A program made the position numbers and the translations under genes. 64,000 bases of DNA, from positions 2,666,001-2,730,000 of the forward strand of contig NZ_CP048649.1 of assembly GCF_010669305.1 (NCBI RefSeq). Direction: 5' to 3'. Under the pieces are notes generated by a model that searched no databases, was not told the DNA's origin, and was given only the letters and a program-made list of their open reading frames with translations. Below, piece after piece: positions 38,662-46,789 of this stretch. The stretch is from Aminipila butyrica. Its GTDB lineage: Bacteria; Bacillota; Clostridia; Peptostreptococcales; Anaerovoracaceae. The first letter of the stretch is position 1, and the number at the start of each line of letters is the position of its first letter.

Positions 38662-39432
38662 ATGTTTAAAAATTGTATCGTAAGAAGACCGTGCAAAGCT
38701 ATGGTAGAAGGTATCACCTCTGCTCCTGAATTAGGCCAACCTGATTATGAACTGGCTTTAAAGCAACATGACAATTATATTGAAGCATTGAAGCAGTGCG
38801 GGGTTGAAGTAACCGTTTTAGAAGCACTGGAAGACTTTCCAGATTCCTGCTTTGTAGAAGATCCGGCTGTTATCACCAGCAAGTGTGCTATCATCGCCAA
38901 TCCAGGTGCAGACAGCAGAAACGGCGAGAAAGCAGAAATTTTGCCTGCGATTAAAAAGTTCTTCTCCGACGACAAAATTGAGTACATTCAGGACCCTGGA
39001 ACACTGGATGGCGGCGATGTTATGATGGTAGGCGATCATTTCTACGTTGGACGTTCTGCCAGAACAAATGAGGAAGGCATCCGTCAGTTCATCGCTATTT
39101 TAGAAAAGCACGGCCTGACCGGTTCCGAAGTCCCTCTGGAAAAAGTACTCCACTTAAAAACTGGCGTAAACTATATCGAAAACAATAATATGCTGGTTTC
39201 TGGCGAATTTATTGAAAAGCCAGAGTTCTCCAAATACAATAAGCTTATCATTCCGGATGACGAGGCTTATGCGGCCAACTGCATCTGGATGAACGGAACA
39301 GTTATCGTTCCAGAAGGCTATCCAACTGTTGAAAAAGTAGTAAAGGATGCCGGCTATAAGGTTCTTTTGGTTGATACATCTGAATACAGAAAGCTGGATG
39401 GTGGGCTCAGCTGCCTGTCCCTGCGCTTCTAG
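38662..39432 (+). CDS. Arginine-type amidinohydrolase, dimethylarginine dimethylaminohydrolase (DDAH)-like
   Basis: This 256-residue enzyme belongs to the pentein (guanidine-modifying) superfamily. It has the FVEDP start motif, the LDGGDVMMVG segment, the catalytic histidine in LHLKTGV and the C-terminal nucleophile in GGLSCLSLRF (Cys at about 251). These match DDAH enzymes, which hydrolyse methylated arginines to citrulline and an amine; a deiminase on free arginine is the main alternative. It heads a two-gene unit with an amino-acid permease. Confidence 0.85.
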   Translation: MFKNCIVRRPCKAMVEGITSAPELGQPDYELALKQHDNYIEALKQCGVEVTVLEALEDFPDSCFVEDPAVITSKCAIIANPGADSRNGEKAEILPAIKKFFSDDKIEYIQDPGTLDGGDVMMVGDHFYVGRSARTNEEGIRQFIAILEKHGLTGSEVPLEKVLHLKTGVNYIENNNMLVSGEFIEKPEFSKYNKLIIPDDEAYAANCIWMNGTVIVPEGYPTVEKVVKDAGYKVLLVDTSEYRKLDGGLSCLSLRF

Positions 39433-39495
39433 TTCCGCAGACAATCAAAGAATCACTTCCATACCAATTAGAATAACTAAACACTATGTAGCATA

Positions 39496-39524
39496 CATCA
39501 GGGGGTGCCTGTCACCCTCTGATG
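39496..39524 (+). repeat. Intercistronic hairpin between the amidinohydrolase and permease genes
   Basis: CATCAGGGGGTG pairs with CACCCTCTGATG around a five-base loop. There is no T-run, so it may balance expression or stabilise the upstream message instead of stopping transcription. Confidence 0.6.
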
Positions 39525-39557
39525 ATATTATTCTATTCCGGAAAGGAGTCCTTTTAT

Positions 39558-41009
39558 ATGAAAGATAATTCTTTAGATCAGACTAGAACTCTCGGCACGT
39601 TAAGATTAACCATGTTTGCCATAGGCACCACCCTAGCCAGCGGTGTGTTCAGCTTGTCAGGGGATTTTGCAGCAGGCGGAGCACATACCCTAGCGGTATT
39701 GATTGGCTGGCTCATCTGTGGTGTAGGTATGTTGGGTCTGTGCATGTGCTTCTTCCAACTCAGCGTGCGAAAGCCTGAAATGACCAGCGGTATTTACAAC
39801 TATGCCAAGCACGGCTTTGGCGACTACATCGGCTTTAACGCAGCCTGGGGCTACTGGATGAGTGCCATTTTAGCCCAAATCGCATTTGTAACTTTATTCT
39901 TTTCAGCTTTAAGCTATTTCTTCCCGGTATTCGGATCCGGCAGCAATTTTATATCTATCCTCTGTGGTTCTGCGTTTATATGGCTTCTAGCCCTGCTGAT
40001 TCTGAAGGGCGTCAATGAGGCCGTCACCATCAATGTAATCGTCGTTATAGCAAAGCTTTTGCCTATCCTGGTTATGGTCGTGGCCATTATTGTGGCACGG
40101 GCCTTTGATCTTGCGGTTTTCATGGAAAACTTCAGCGGTTCCAACAGTGATATGAGCTTATTAGAACAAGTAAAATCCACCGCTTACGTGACCGTTTGGC
40201 TGTTTATCGGCATAGAAGGTTCTGTTGTTATCTCTGGACGTGCCAAGAGCACAGCCATCGCCGGACGTGCTACCGTCATATCTTTCTTGTGTCTGCTTGC
40301 GCTCTACCTGATGATTTCTATGCTGAGCATGGGTGTTCTCACACAGTCCGAGTTAGCTGAACTAGGCAACCCGCCAATGGCTGGCGTGTTGGCTGCAGTA
40401 GTTGGCCCTTGGGGGGCAGCTTTTGTCAACATCGCCGTTATCATTTCTCTGGGTGGCGCTATGTTTACCTATTCCATCCTCAGCATCGACAGCGGCTACG
40501 GTCCAGCTCTTTCCAAATGCTTCCCACAAATGTTTACGAAATTAAATAAGAACAATTCTCCAGTGGTTTCCGTTATCATTACCACTCTGATTGTACAAAT
40601 GTTTTTAATCATCGTATATTTCAACGAATCCTCTTATCAGGCTTGTTATACCCTCTCTACCAGTGCCATCATGTTCCCGTATATCTTCTCGGCCCTGTAT
40701 TTCTTGAAGATTAACATACAGGGAGACGGACTGGAAAATGCAAGCGCTGGTGAACGAGCTAAATCGTGGTTTTTCGCCATTATCGGTACAATTTATGGTG
40801 CGTGGTTACTGTATGCCAGCGGAGTCACTTACATTCTGATTTCTTCTTTGCTGTACGGTCCTGGTATCCTCTTGTATCTGTACACCAGAAAAGAACAGAA
40901 GGTTGCCCTGCTGCCTTCCGTAGCCGACAAAGCTACATTTGTCATCATGGTTTCGGCTTTCCTTCTGTCTATCGTTATGCTGTACAACAAAACCATTCAA
41001 CCATTCTAA
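39558..41009 (+). CDS. APC family amino-acid permease (basic amino acid antiporter-like)
   Basis: An integral membrane protein of 483 residues with about twelve helices. The start has the APC pattern TLGTLRLTMFAIGTTLASGVFSLSGD and the body GIYNYAKHGFGDYIGFNAAWGYW and FIGIEGSVVISGRAKS. ArcD-type arginine/ornithine antiporters and related transporters share this layout, so the cargo is probably arginine, citrulline or a derivative, exchanged with the product of the upstream enzyme. The ATG at 39558 follows AAAGGAG; the open frame extends 12 residues further. Confidence 0.88.
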   Translation: MKDNSLDQTRTLGTLRLTMFAIGTTLASGVFSLSGDFAAGGAHTLAVLIGWLICGVGMLGLCMCFFQLSVRKPEMTSGIYNYAKHGFGDYIGFNAAWGYWMSAILAQIAFVTLFFSALSYFFPVFGSGSNFISILCGSAFIWLLALLILKGVNEAVTINVIVVIAKLLPILVMVVAIIVARAFDLAVFMENFSGSNSDMSLLEQVKSTAYVTVWLFIGIEGSVVISGRAKSTAIAGRATVISFLCLLALYLMISMLSMGVLTQSELAELGNPPMAGVLAAVVGPWGAAFVNIAVIISLGGAMFTYSILSIDSGYGPALSKCFPQMFTKLNKNNSPVVSVIITTLIVQMFLIIVYFNESSYQACYTLSTSAIMFPYIFSALYFLKINIQGDGLENASAGERAKSWFFAIIGTIYGAWLLYASGVTYILISSLLYGPGILLYLYTRKEQKVALLPSVADKATFVIMVSAFLLSIVMLYNKTIQPF

Positions 41010-41036
41010 GGTTTGATTGCTCAAACCGCTGCACAT

Positions 41037-41077
41037 AAAAAGAGGCCCTTCCAGTACTGCCGGAAGGGCCCCTTTTA
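41037..41077. terminator. Bidirectional terminator between the permease and carB
   Basis: AAAAGAGGCCCTTCC pairs with GGAAGGGCCCCTTTT with one bulge. The genes on either side converge on it. Confidence 0.85.
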
Positions 41078-41143
41078 TCTTCTCTGTAAATGGACGTGCG
41101 ATTTCTTAAACCATGAAATGCGTTCTATTGCGTTCTCCTCTTA

Positions 41144-44100
41144 TTAACCTAAGACACAGTAATCCAGCTGAGTCCCAGCTGCCTTTAACCCTACCGCTGT
41201 CATAAAGGCCTCTGCCGTATCCATACAGGTCAGCACCGGCAAACCATGCTCAATTGCTTTTCGCCGCAGCATGAAGTCCTCTCGCTCCGGCCGGTTAGCC
41301 ACACTTGGCACATTGATGAAAATTTGAATCGCCTGGCCAATCATGCCTTTTGCTTCTTCCGCCTCCAAAGGCACCGCCTCAATACCATTTTCAACAAAAT
41401 ACGAATGAGTCCAAGGAGAACAGTACAGTTGATACCCCTGCTCCCGGTACATCTTTACCACTTTCAGCGTATACGCCGTCCGCTCCGTATCCCGCAAAGC
41501 AAAGTATACACCACCCTGAATCGGTATACGAATGTTGGCCGCTAGAAAGCCCTTGTAAATCGCCTTGGACAGCTCTTCGTCAATGCCCAAAACTTCTCCG
41601 GTGGACTTCATTTCAGGCCCCAGGGTTACATCCACATCAGTAAGCTTAGCCCCAGAGAATACAGGAACCTTTACTGCATACTTGCCGGACTTCTTGTAGA
41701 GGCCTGTACCATATTCAAACTGATTCAGCTTTTTCCCCAGCATGGCGGAAATGGCCAGCTTAATCATAGGCACCCCGGTAACCTTGCTAAGAATCGGCAC
41801 CGTTCTGGAGGCTCGAGGATTCACCTCAATCACATAGACCTTTTGTCCATCGAAGGCATACTGGATATTCACTAGTCCCAGCACATTCAACGCCTTGGCT
41901 ATGCGCTCCGTATAATCCAACACCGTATCAATAGTGGCCTGTGATAAGGTATGTGGCGGATACACCGTCATGCTGTCTCCCGAATGGACACCGGTCCGCT
42001 CGATGTGTTCCATGATGCCTGGAATCAAAATATCTTCTCCGTCACAGATAGCGTCTACTTCCATCTCCTTGCCTTGGATATACTTATCGATGAGAACTGG
42101 ATGTTCTTTGGTCAAAGAAACGGCTTCTCTAAGGTATTTACCTAACTCCTCGTCGCTGTACACCACCTGCATGGCCCGGCCTCCTATAACATAGGATGGC
42201 CGCACTACTACTGGATAACTCAGCTGCTTCACCACTTTAAAAGCACTATCCTCATCCGTGACCGCACAACCCTCCGGGGTAGGAATACCCAGCTCCTGGA
42301 GCAAGTCGTTAAACTTTTCCCGGTCCTCTGCCAAATCAATGGATTTAAACCCCGTGCCCAGCAACTTGATACTCCGCTTGTGAAGCTGCTCCGCCAGATT
42401 TAAAGAGGTCTGTCCGCCAAACTGAAGCACCACGCCGTAAGGCCTTTCCTTTTTGATGACATTCATGACATTGTCCACGTGAAGGGATTCAAAATACAAT
42501 TTATCTGATGTATCAAAATCCGTACTTACCGTCTCTGGATTATTATTCATTAAAATGGCCTCATAGCCTAATTCCTTGATAGCCCACACACCCTGTACGC
42601 AGCAATAATCGAACTCGATACCTTGTCCAATACGAATTGGACCTGAACCAATGACCAGTATCTTCTTATTAGCGGATATGCAGCTTTCATCCTCCCCTTC
42701 ATAACAGGAATAATAATATGGGGTCACCGCATCGAACTCACCCCCGCAGGTATCTACCACTTTATAGACCGGATAAATATCGTTATAGACCCGCATATCC
42801 TGGAGTACCTCCCTGGACGTGCCAGTCAGCGCTAAAATTTCCACATCCGTGAACCCCATGCTTTCGGCATCCAGCAGCAGTTCTGCGTCCAGCTCCCGGC
42901 TGGCAAGAGTCTTTTCCATGGAAATAATATTTTGAATCTTATTCAGGAACCATCGGTCAATCTTGGTCTTTTCAAAGATTTTTTCTATATCATAGCCTCT
43001 TCTCATGGCTTCTGCCACACAGAAAATCCGTTCATCATCGCAGGCTTCTAGCTTTTTAATCAGTCGCTGGTTTTCCAACTTGGTAACGAAAGGTACCCGC
43101 AAGCCATTACATTTCACTTCCAGGGAAGTGACGGCTTTCAGCAAAGCACTTTCAAAGGTTCGGCAGATGGACATGACTTCGCCGGTGGCCTTCATCTGGG
43201 TTCCCAACTTTCTAGAGGCATTACCGAACTTGTCGAAAGGCCATTTAGGGAACTTCACCACACAATAATCCAAAGTTGGTTCAAAACAGGCACTGGTGCT
43301 CTGGGTCACATAGTTTTTTAGTTCGTCTAGATTGTACCCTAGAGAAATCTTGGCCGCAATCTTGGCGATGGGATAACCCGCTGCCTTGGAAGCCAGTGCA
43401 GAGGACCGACTTACCCGAGGATTAACCTCGATAACGATGTATTCACTGGTGATGGGATTCAAGGCAAACTGTACGTTGCAGCCCCCTTCAATCTTTAGGC
43501 TTCTGATGATTTTAAGAGAGGAGTCTCTCAGCATTTGATATTCTTCATCTCGCAGGGTCTGAGTCGGTGCCACCACAATGCTGTCTCCTGTATGGACACC
43601 CACCGGGTCTAGATTTTCCATACTACAAATGATGATGCAGTTATCCTTAGAGTCCCGCATCACCTCATACTCCACTTCCTTCCAGCCTGCTACAGACTTT
43701 TCCAGCAAAATCTGGCCGATGGCACTGCTTTCCAGTCCCCGCTGACAGTAGAGCTCCAGCTCCTGATCATTGCTGGCAATGCCTCCCCCAGTGCCTCCTA
43801 GGGTGAAAGCCGGACGAATAATCACCGGATAGCCAGCCTCTTGTACGAATTTCTGACATTCCTCCAGAGAGGTCGCAATAATGCTCTTGGGGATAGGTTC
43901 TCCGATTTCCAGCATCAAGTCTCGAAACTCTTCTCGGTCCTCTGCCTTGCGTATGCTATCCTTATTGATACCCAGCAGCTCAATCCCCAATTCTTGGAGC
44001 ACACCTTTCTCGTCTAACTCCATAGCCAGATTGAGACCAGTCTGGCCCCCAAATCCAGCCAAAATCCCATCAGGCCGCTCTTTCTGCAAAATCTGCTGCA

Positions 44101-44320
44101 TGGCCTCTTCCGTCAAGGGTTCCATGTATACGGTATCCGCAATGCCCCGGTCGGTCATAATCGTCGCCGGATTGCTGTTAACCAGAACCGTATGAATGCC
44201 TTCTTCCTTAATGGCCTTGCAGGCTTGGGTTCCCGCATAGTCAAATTCGGCGGCCTGTCCGATGATAATGGGTCCTGATCCGATGATTAACACTTTCTTC
44301 AAGTAGTTCTTCTTTGGCAC
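41144..44320 (-). CDS. carB: Carbamoyl-phosphate synthase large subunit
   Basis: CarB makes carbamoyl phosphate from bicarbonate, ammonia and ATP for pyrimidine and arginine synthesis. The 1,058 residues have two ATP-grasp halves (start KKVLIIGSGPIIIGQAAEFDYAG and the second KKILVIGSGPIRIGQGIEFDYC), GGTGGGIA, EVNPRVSRSSALASKA and EVNPRASRTVPILSK, and the allosteric MGS-like domain at the C-terminus. It begins with GTG 44320, sharing one base with the carA stop, so translation is coupled. Confidence 0.97.
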   Translation of the reverse strand: MPKKNYLKKVLIIGSGPIIIGQAAEFDYAGTQACKAIKEEGIHTVLVNSNPATIMTDRGIADTVYMEPLTEEAMQQILQKERPDGILAGFGGQTGLNLAMELDEKGVLQELGIELLGINKDSIRKAEDREEFRDLMLEIGEPIPKSIIATSLEECQKFVQEAGYPVIIRPAFTLGGTGGGIASNDQELELYCQRGLESSAIGQILLEKSVAGWKEVEYEVMRDSKDNCIIICSMENLDPVGVHTGDSIVVAPTQTLRDEEYQMLRDSSLKIIRSLKIEGGCNVQFALNPITSEYIVIEVNPRVSRSSALASKAAGYPIAKIAAKISLGYNLDELKNYVTQSTSACFEPTLDYCVVKFPKWPFDKFGNASRKLGTQMKATGEVMSICRTFESALLKAVTSLEVKCNGLRVPFVTKLENQRLIKKLEACDDERIFCVAEAMRRGYDIEKIFEKTKIDRWFLNKIQNIISMEKTLASRELDAELLLDAESMGFTDVEILALTGTSREVLQDMRVYNDIYPVYKVVDTCGGEFDAVTPYYYSCYEGEDESCISANKKILVIGSGPIRIGQGIEFDYCCVQGVWAIKELGYEAILMNNNPETVSTDFDTSDKLYFESLHVDNVMNVIKKERPYGVVLQFGGQTSLNLAEQLHKRSIKLLGTGFKSIDLAEDREKFNDLLQELGIPTPEGCAVTDEDSAFKVVKQLSYPVVVRPSYVIGGRAMQVVYSDEELGKYLREAVSLTKEHPVLIDKYIQGKEMEVDAICDGEDILIPGIMEHIERTGVHSGDSMTVYPPHTLSQATIDTVLDYTERIAKALNVLGLVNIQYAFDGQKVYVIEVNPRASRTVPILSKVTGVPMIKLAISAMLGKKLNQFEYGTGLYKKSGKYAVKVPVFSGAKLTDVDVTLGPEMKSTGEVLGIDEELSKAIYKGFLAANIRIPIQGGVYFALRDTERTAYTLKVVKMYREQGYQLYCSPWTHSYFVENGIEAVPLEAEEAKGMIGQAIQIFINVPSVANRPEREDFMLRRKAIEHGLPVLTCMDTAEAFMTAVGLKAAGTQLDYCVLG

Positions 44321-45411
44321 TATAGCACACCGCCTTTCATCATATTCACAAATTTATCAAATAAGTACTGGTTATCGTTAGGCCCTGGGGAAGCCTCCGG
44401 GTGATATTGCACAGAGAATATGGGCAGATCTCGGTGTCTCATGCCTTCTACAGTGCCATCGTTAAGATTAATGTGAGTCACTTCCATCCCCTTTAAGATA
44501 ATACTATTCGAATCCACGGCGTATCCGTGATTTTGAGAGGTAATGTAAGAACGATTGGTTTCCTTGTCGTAGACCCCATGATTTGCGCCTCGATGTCCAT
44601 ACTTTAATTTATAGGTCTTGCCTCCTGCGGCCAAGGCCAGCACCTGATGGCCCATGCAGATGCCAAAGGTAGGCACCGTGCCCATGATTTCTCTGGTGAC
44701 AGCAATCGCCTCTGTGGCCTCCTCCGGGTCCCCCGGCCCATTTGTCAAAAAAATACCCTCTGGTTTCATGGCCAAAATTTCTTCGGCTCCTGTACCATAG
44801 GGAAATAAATGCAGCTCACAGCCACGGCTGTTCAAGCTCTCTAAAATACTTTTTTTTACACCGAAGTCCAACACAGCCACCCGCTTCTTGATGCCTTCCA
44901 TGCTATCAGGAGCGGCTATGATCCGCTTTTCCTTGATGGATACCGCCTTCATCCAATCGTTGCGGAGCGCCGTCTCCTGACAGATTTTCTTAGCCTCCTC
45001 TACGGTGATGCCTTCTGTGCTGATAACACACTTGATCGTTCCTTCTTTACGTATTTTTTTGGTGATGCTCCGGGTGTCCACCTTCCAGATACCGGGAACT
45101 TTCATCTGCTTCAGCCACTGATCTATGTTCATGACGCTGTTGGCGTTGGAGGGGGTAAAGCATATGTCCTTTGCCACCAATCCGAAAGCATAAATCCCAT
45201 CTGCTTCATTGTCTATGAGGCTGATTCCATAATTCCCGATGAGGGGATACGTCATGGTGATAATCTGACCCATGTAAGAGGGGTCCGTCAGAGTCTTCTG
45301 ATACCCGGTCATGCCGGTGTTGAAAACCAGCTCGCCCACTCTGGTAGCCTCATATCCGAACCCTTTTCCTGTGATGACCGTTCCGTCTTCCAAATATAAC
45401 AGCGCTTCCAT
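44320..45411 (-). CDS. carA: Carbamoyl-phosphate synthase small subunit
   Basis: CarA is the glutaminase subunit that feeds ammonia to CarB. The 363 residues contain the N-terminal CPSase_sm_chain domain (LYLEDGTVITGKGFG), then the class I glutamine amidotransferase: TNGPGDPEEA, nucleophile in GICMGHQVLALA and the His-Glu pair in QYHPEASPGPND. A sigma-A promoter lies about 75 bases upstream. I see no PyrR attenuator in the leader. Confidence 0.97.
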   Translation of the reverse strand: MEALLYLEDGTVITGKGFGYEATRVGELVFNTGMTGYQKTLTDPSYMGQIITMTYPLIGNYGISLIDNEADGIYAFGLVAKDICFTPSNANSVMNIDQWLKQMKVPGIWKVDTRSITKKIRKEGTIKCVISTEGITVEEAKKICQETALRNDWMKAVSIKEKRIIAAPDSMEGIKKRVAVLDFGVKKSILESLNSRGCELHLFPYGTGAEEILAMKPEGIFLTNGPGDPEEATEAIAVTREIMGTVPTFGICMGHQVLALAAGGKTYKLKYGHRGANHGVYDKETNRSYITSQNHGYAVDSNSIILKGMEVTHINLNDGTVEGMRHRDLPIFSVQYHPEASPGPNDNQYLFDKFVNMMKGGVL

Positions 45412-45485
45412 GTTACGACCTTTCCTTTCCTGATTTCTCTGTACTTTTCAATAGCTTTTTCTTTTCCTGCACAATGCTTCCAATA

Positions 45486-45514
45486 ATTATACTTTTTTTA
45501 TTATTTTTATGCAA
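45486..45514 (-). promoter_or_regulatory. Sigma-A promoter of carAB
   Basis: On the minus strand TTGCAT (45514-45509) and TATAAT (45491-45486) are 17 bases apart, in a very AT-rich setting. The leader to carA is about 70 bases. Confidence 0.75.
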
Positions 45515-45607
45515 GCATTATTTATTATTTTTGAATAAAATTTGGCGCTAGCATAATTTTTTACCATCTCAATACTCATTGAGATTAGCACCTATGCTTC
45601 ATACGCT

Positions 45608-45645
45608 AAAAAGACTGTAGACAAGTTTTTTCCTTATCTACAGTC
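45608..45645 (-). terminator. Terminator after the copper-amine-oxidase-like gene
   Basis: GACTGTAGA (45613-45621) pairs with TCTACAGTC (45637-45645); the minus strand then has TTTTT. Confidence 0.8.
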
Positions 45646-45719
45646 CGATTTCCAAGTAGCGTAAACTTCTTCCAGCATTTATATATTCACAATACTATTT
45701 TAATTTGCTGTTTCATTCG

Positions 45720-46637
45720 CTATTGCGGGGTACCCTCTTGAGAAATGACTTTTCCCGTATTTAAATCTATTTTTAATACGATGTAGCGTTCTCCAGTCAT
45801 ATCCACTTTTCTACAGCCAATTGAAAAGAGATTACCTGTTATAGCGGGGTCTGAATCTACAAAAGCTCCCTTTTCATTCTTTTTCATATTGAAATAAAAA
45901 TCTCCTTGAATTTGATCCACCAAGCTATATTCTTGTTCCAACTGCCCACGTTTTCGTATCACAAGTTTATAATTATTATCGAAAGTCGTTGTGGGATATC
46001 CTACGTAATATTCTTTGCCGTAATAATAATCCATACCTGTTGCCCGAGGCAGTGTCGCACCAATTACTTTGTCAGAAATAACCGGGCGGAAAGGATTACC
46101 GCTTTCAATTTGCAGGCCAGTCTTTTTATCATAGGAGTACTTCCAGCCAAATTCTTCAACAGCAAACCTCCATGTCAGCGGGAAATAGGTGATACCACGA
46201 AAGTTCAAAATGGGGTAGGATTCGTTCATGTTATTCAGATATCTTTGAGGATTTGTCGTATTTAACGCCAGACCATACTCGGCAACTGTGGCGGTCCCGG
46301 TTTTCTTATTTAAAGTCTTCGTTGAAATAATACTCAATTCTGTAGCCGCCGAATCGGCTACACCAACAAACAAAACGCCTTTATTACCATAACTGCGGCT
46401 TTTTTCATACCAATTGGCCTTTACTCCTAAGAATCTTGCATAGTCATAGGCCATCGGAAAATAGGTAATATCCTTGTATAACAGTAAGGGGAATTGATTA
46501 TACTTACTCTCCATTGCCTGTCCATTAATAATAACCGGGAACTCTGGAATCGTAACTGTCACAGATTTAGCATATGCTATGGTTGGAAACAGTAGCATAC
46601 ATAAAATACACATTGGCACAATGGATTTCATTTTCAC
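45720..46637 (-). CDS. Secreted protein with copper-amine-oxidase N-terminal-like repeats
   Basis: A 305-residue exported protein. A signal peptide (hydrophobic helix ending AYA) is followed by two segments of the copper amine oxidase-like (stalk) pattern: PVIINGQ...YKDITYFPMAYDYARFLGVKANWYE and ...YPILNFRGITYFPLTWRFAVEEFGWKYSYDKKTGLQI. Such domains are common in secreted clostridial proteins and often bind the cell wall; no oxidase active site is present. The likely start is GTG 46637, eight bases after AGGAGG. A terminator follows about 75 bases downstream. Confidence 0.8.
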   Translation of the reverse strand: MKMKSIVPMCILCMLLFPTIAYAKSVTVTIPEFPVIINGQAMESKYNQFPLLLYKDITYFPMAYDYARFLGVKANWYEKSRSYGNKGVLFVGVADSAATELSIISTKTLNKKTGTATVAEYGLALNTTNPQRYLNNMNESYPILNFRGITYFPLTWRFAVEEFGWKYSYDKKTGLQIESGNPFRPVISDKVIGATLPRATGMDYYYGKEYYVGYPTTTFDNNYKLVIRKRGQLEQEYSLVDQIQGDFYFNMKKNEKGAFVDSDPAITGNLFSIGCRKVDMTGERYIVLKIDLNTGKVISQEGTPQ

Positions 46638-46730
46638 GTCGTATTCCTCCTGAAATTTTCTGAGCTTGCCTATATTTTTATGGTATATCAAATTTTATTT
46701 ACTGACAATCCCTTTCTATCATCTGATGCA

Positions 46731-46760
46731 AAAAAACGCAGCCAGATTGGCTGCGCTTTT
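46731..46760 (-). terminator. Terminator after the P-type ATPase
   Basis: CGCAGCCA (46737-46744) pairs with TGGCTGCG (46748-46755), with A- and T-runs on both sides. It lies about 30 bases after the stop. Confidence 0.85.
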
Positions 46761-46789
46761 TAAAGCATAGAGTTTAAATTTATTTTATC

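Noticed and set aside
45412..45485. PyrR attenuator or other leader control of carAB
   Set aside because: The leader is only about 70 bases and contains no terminator hairpin or PyrR-binding loop.
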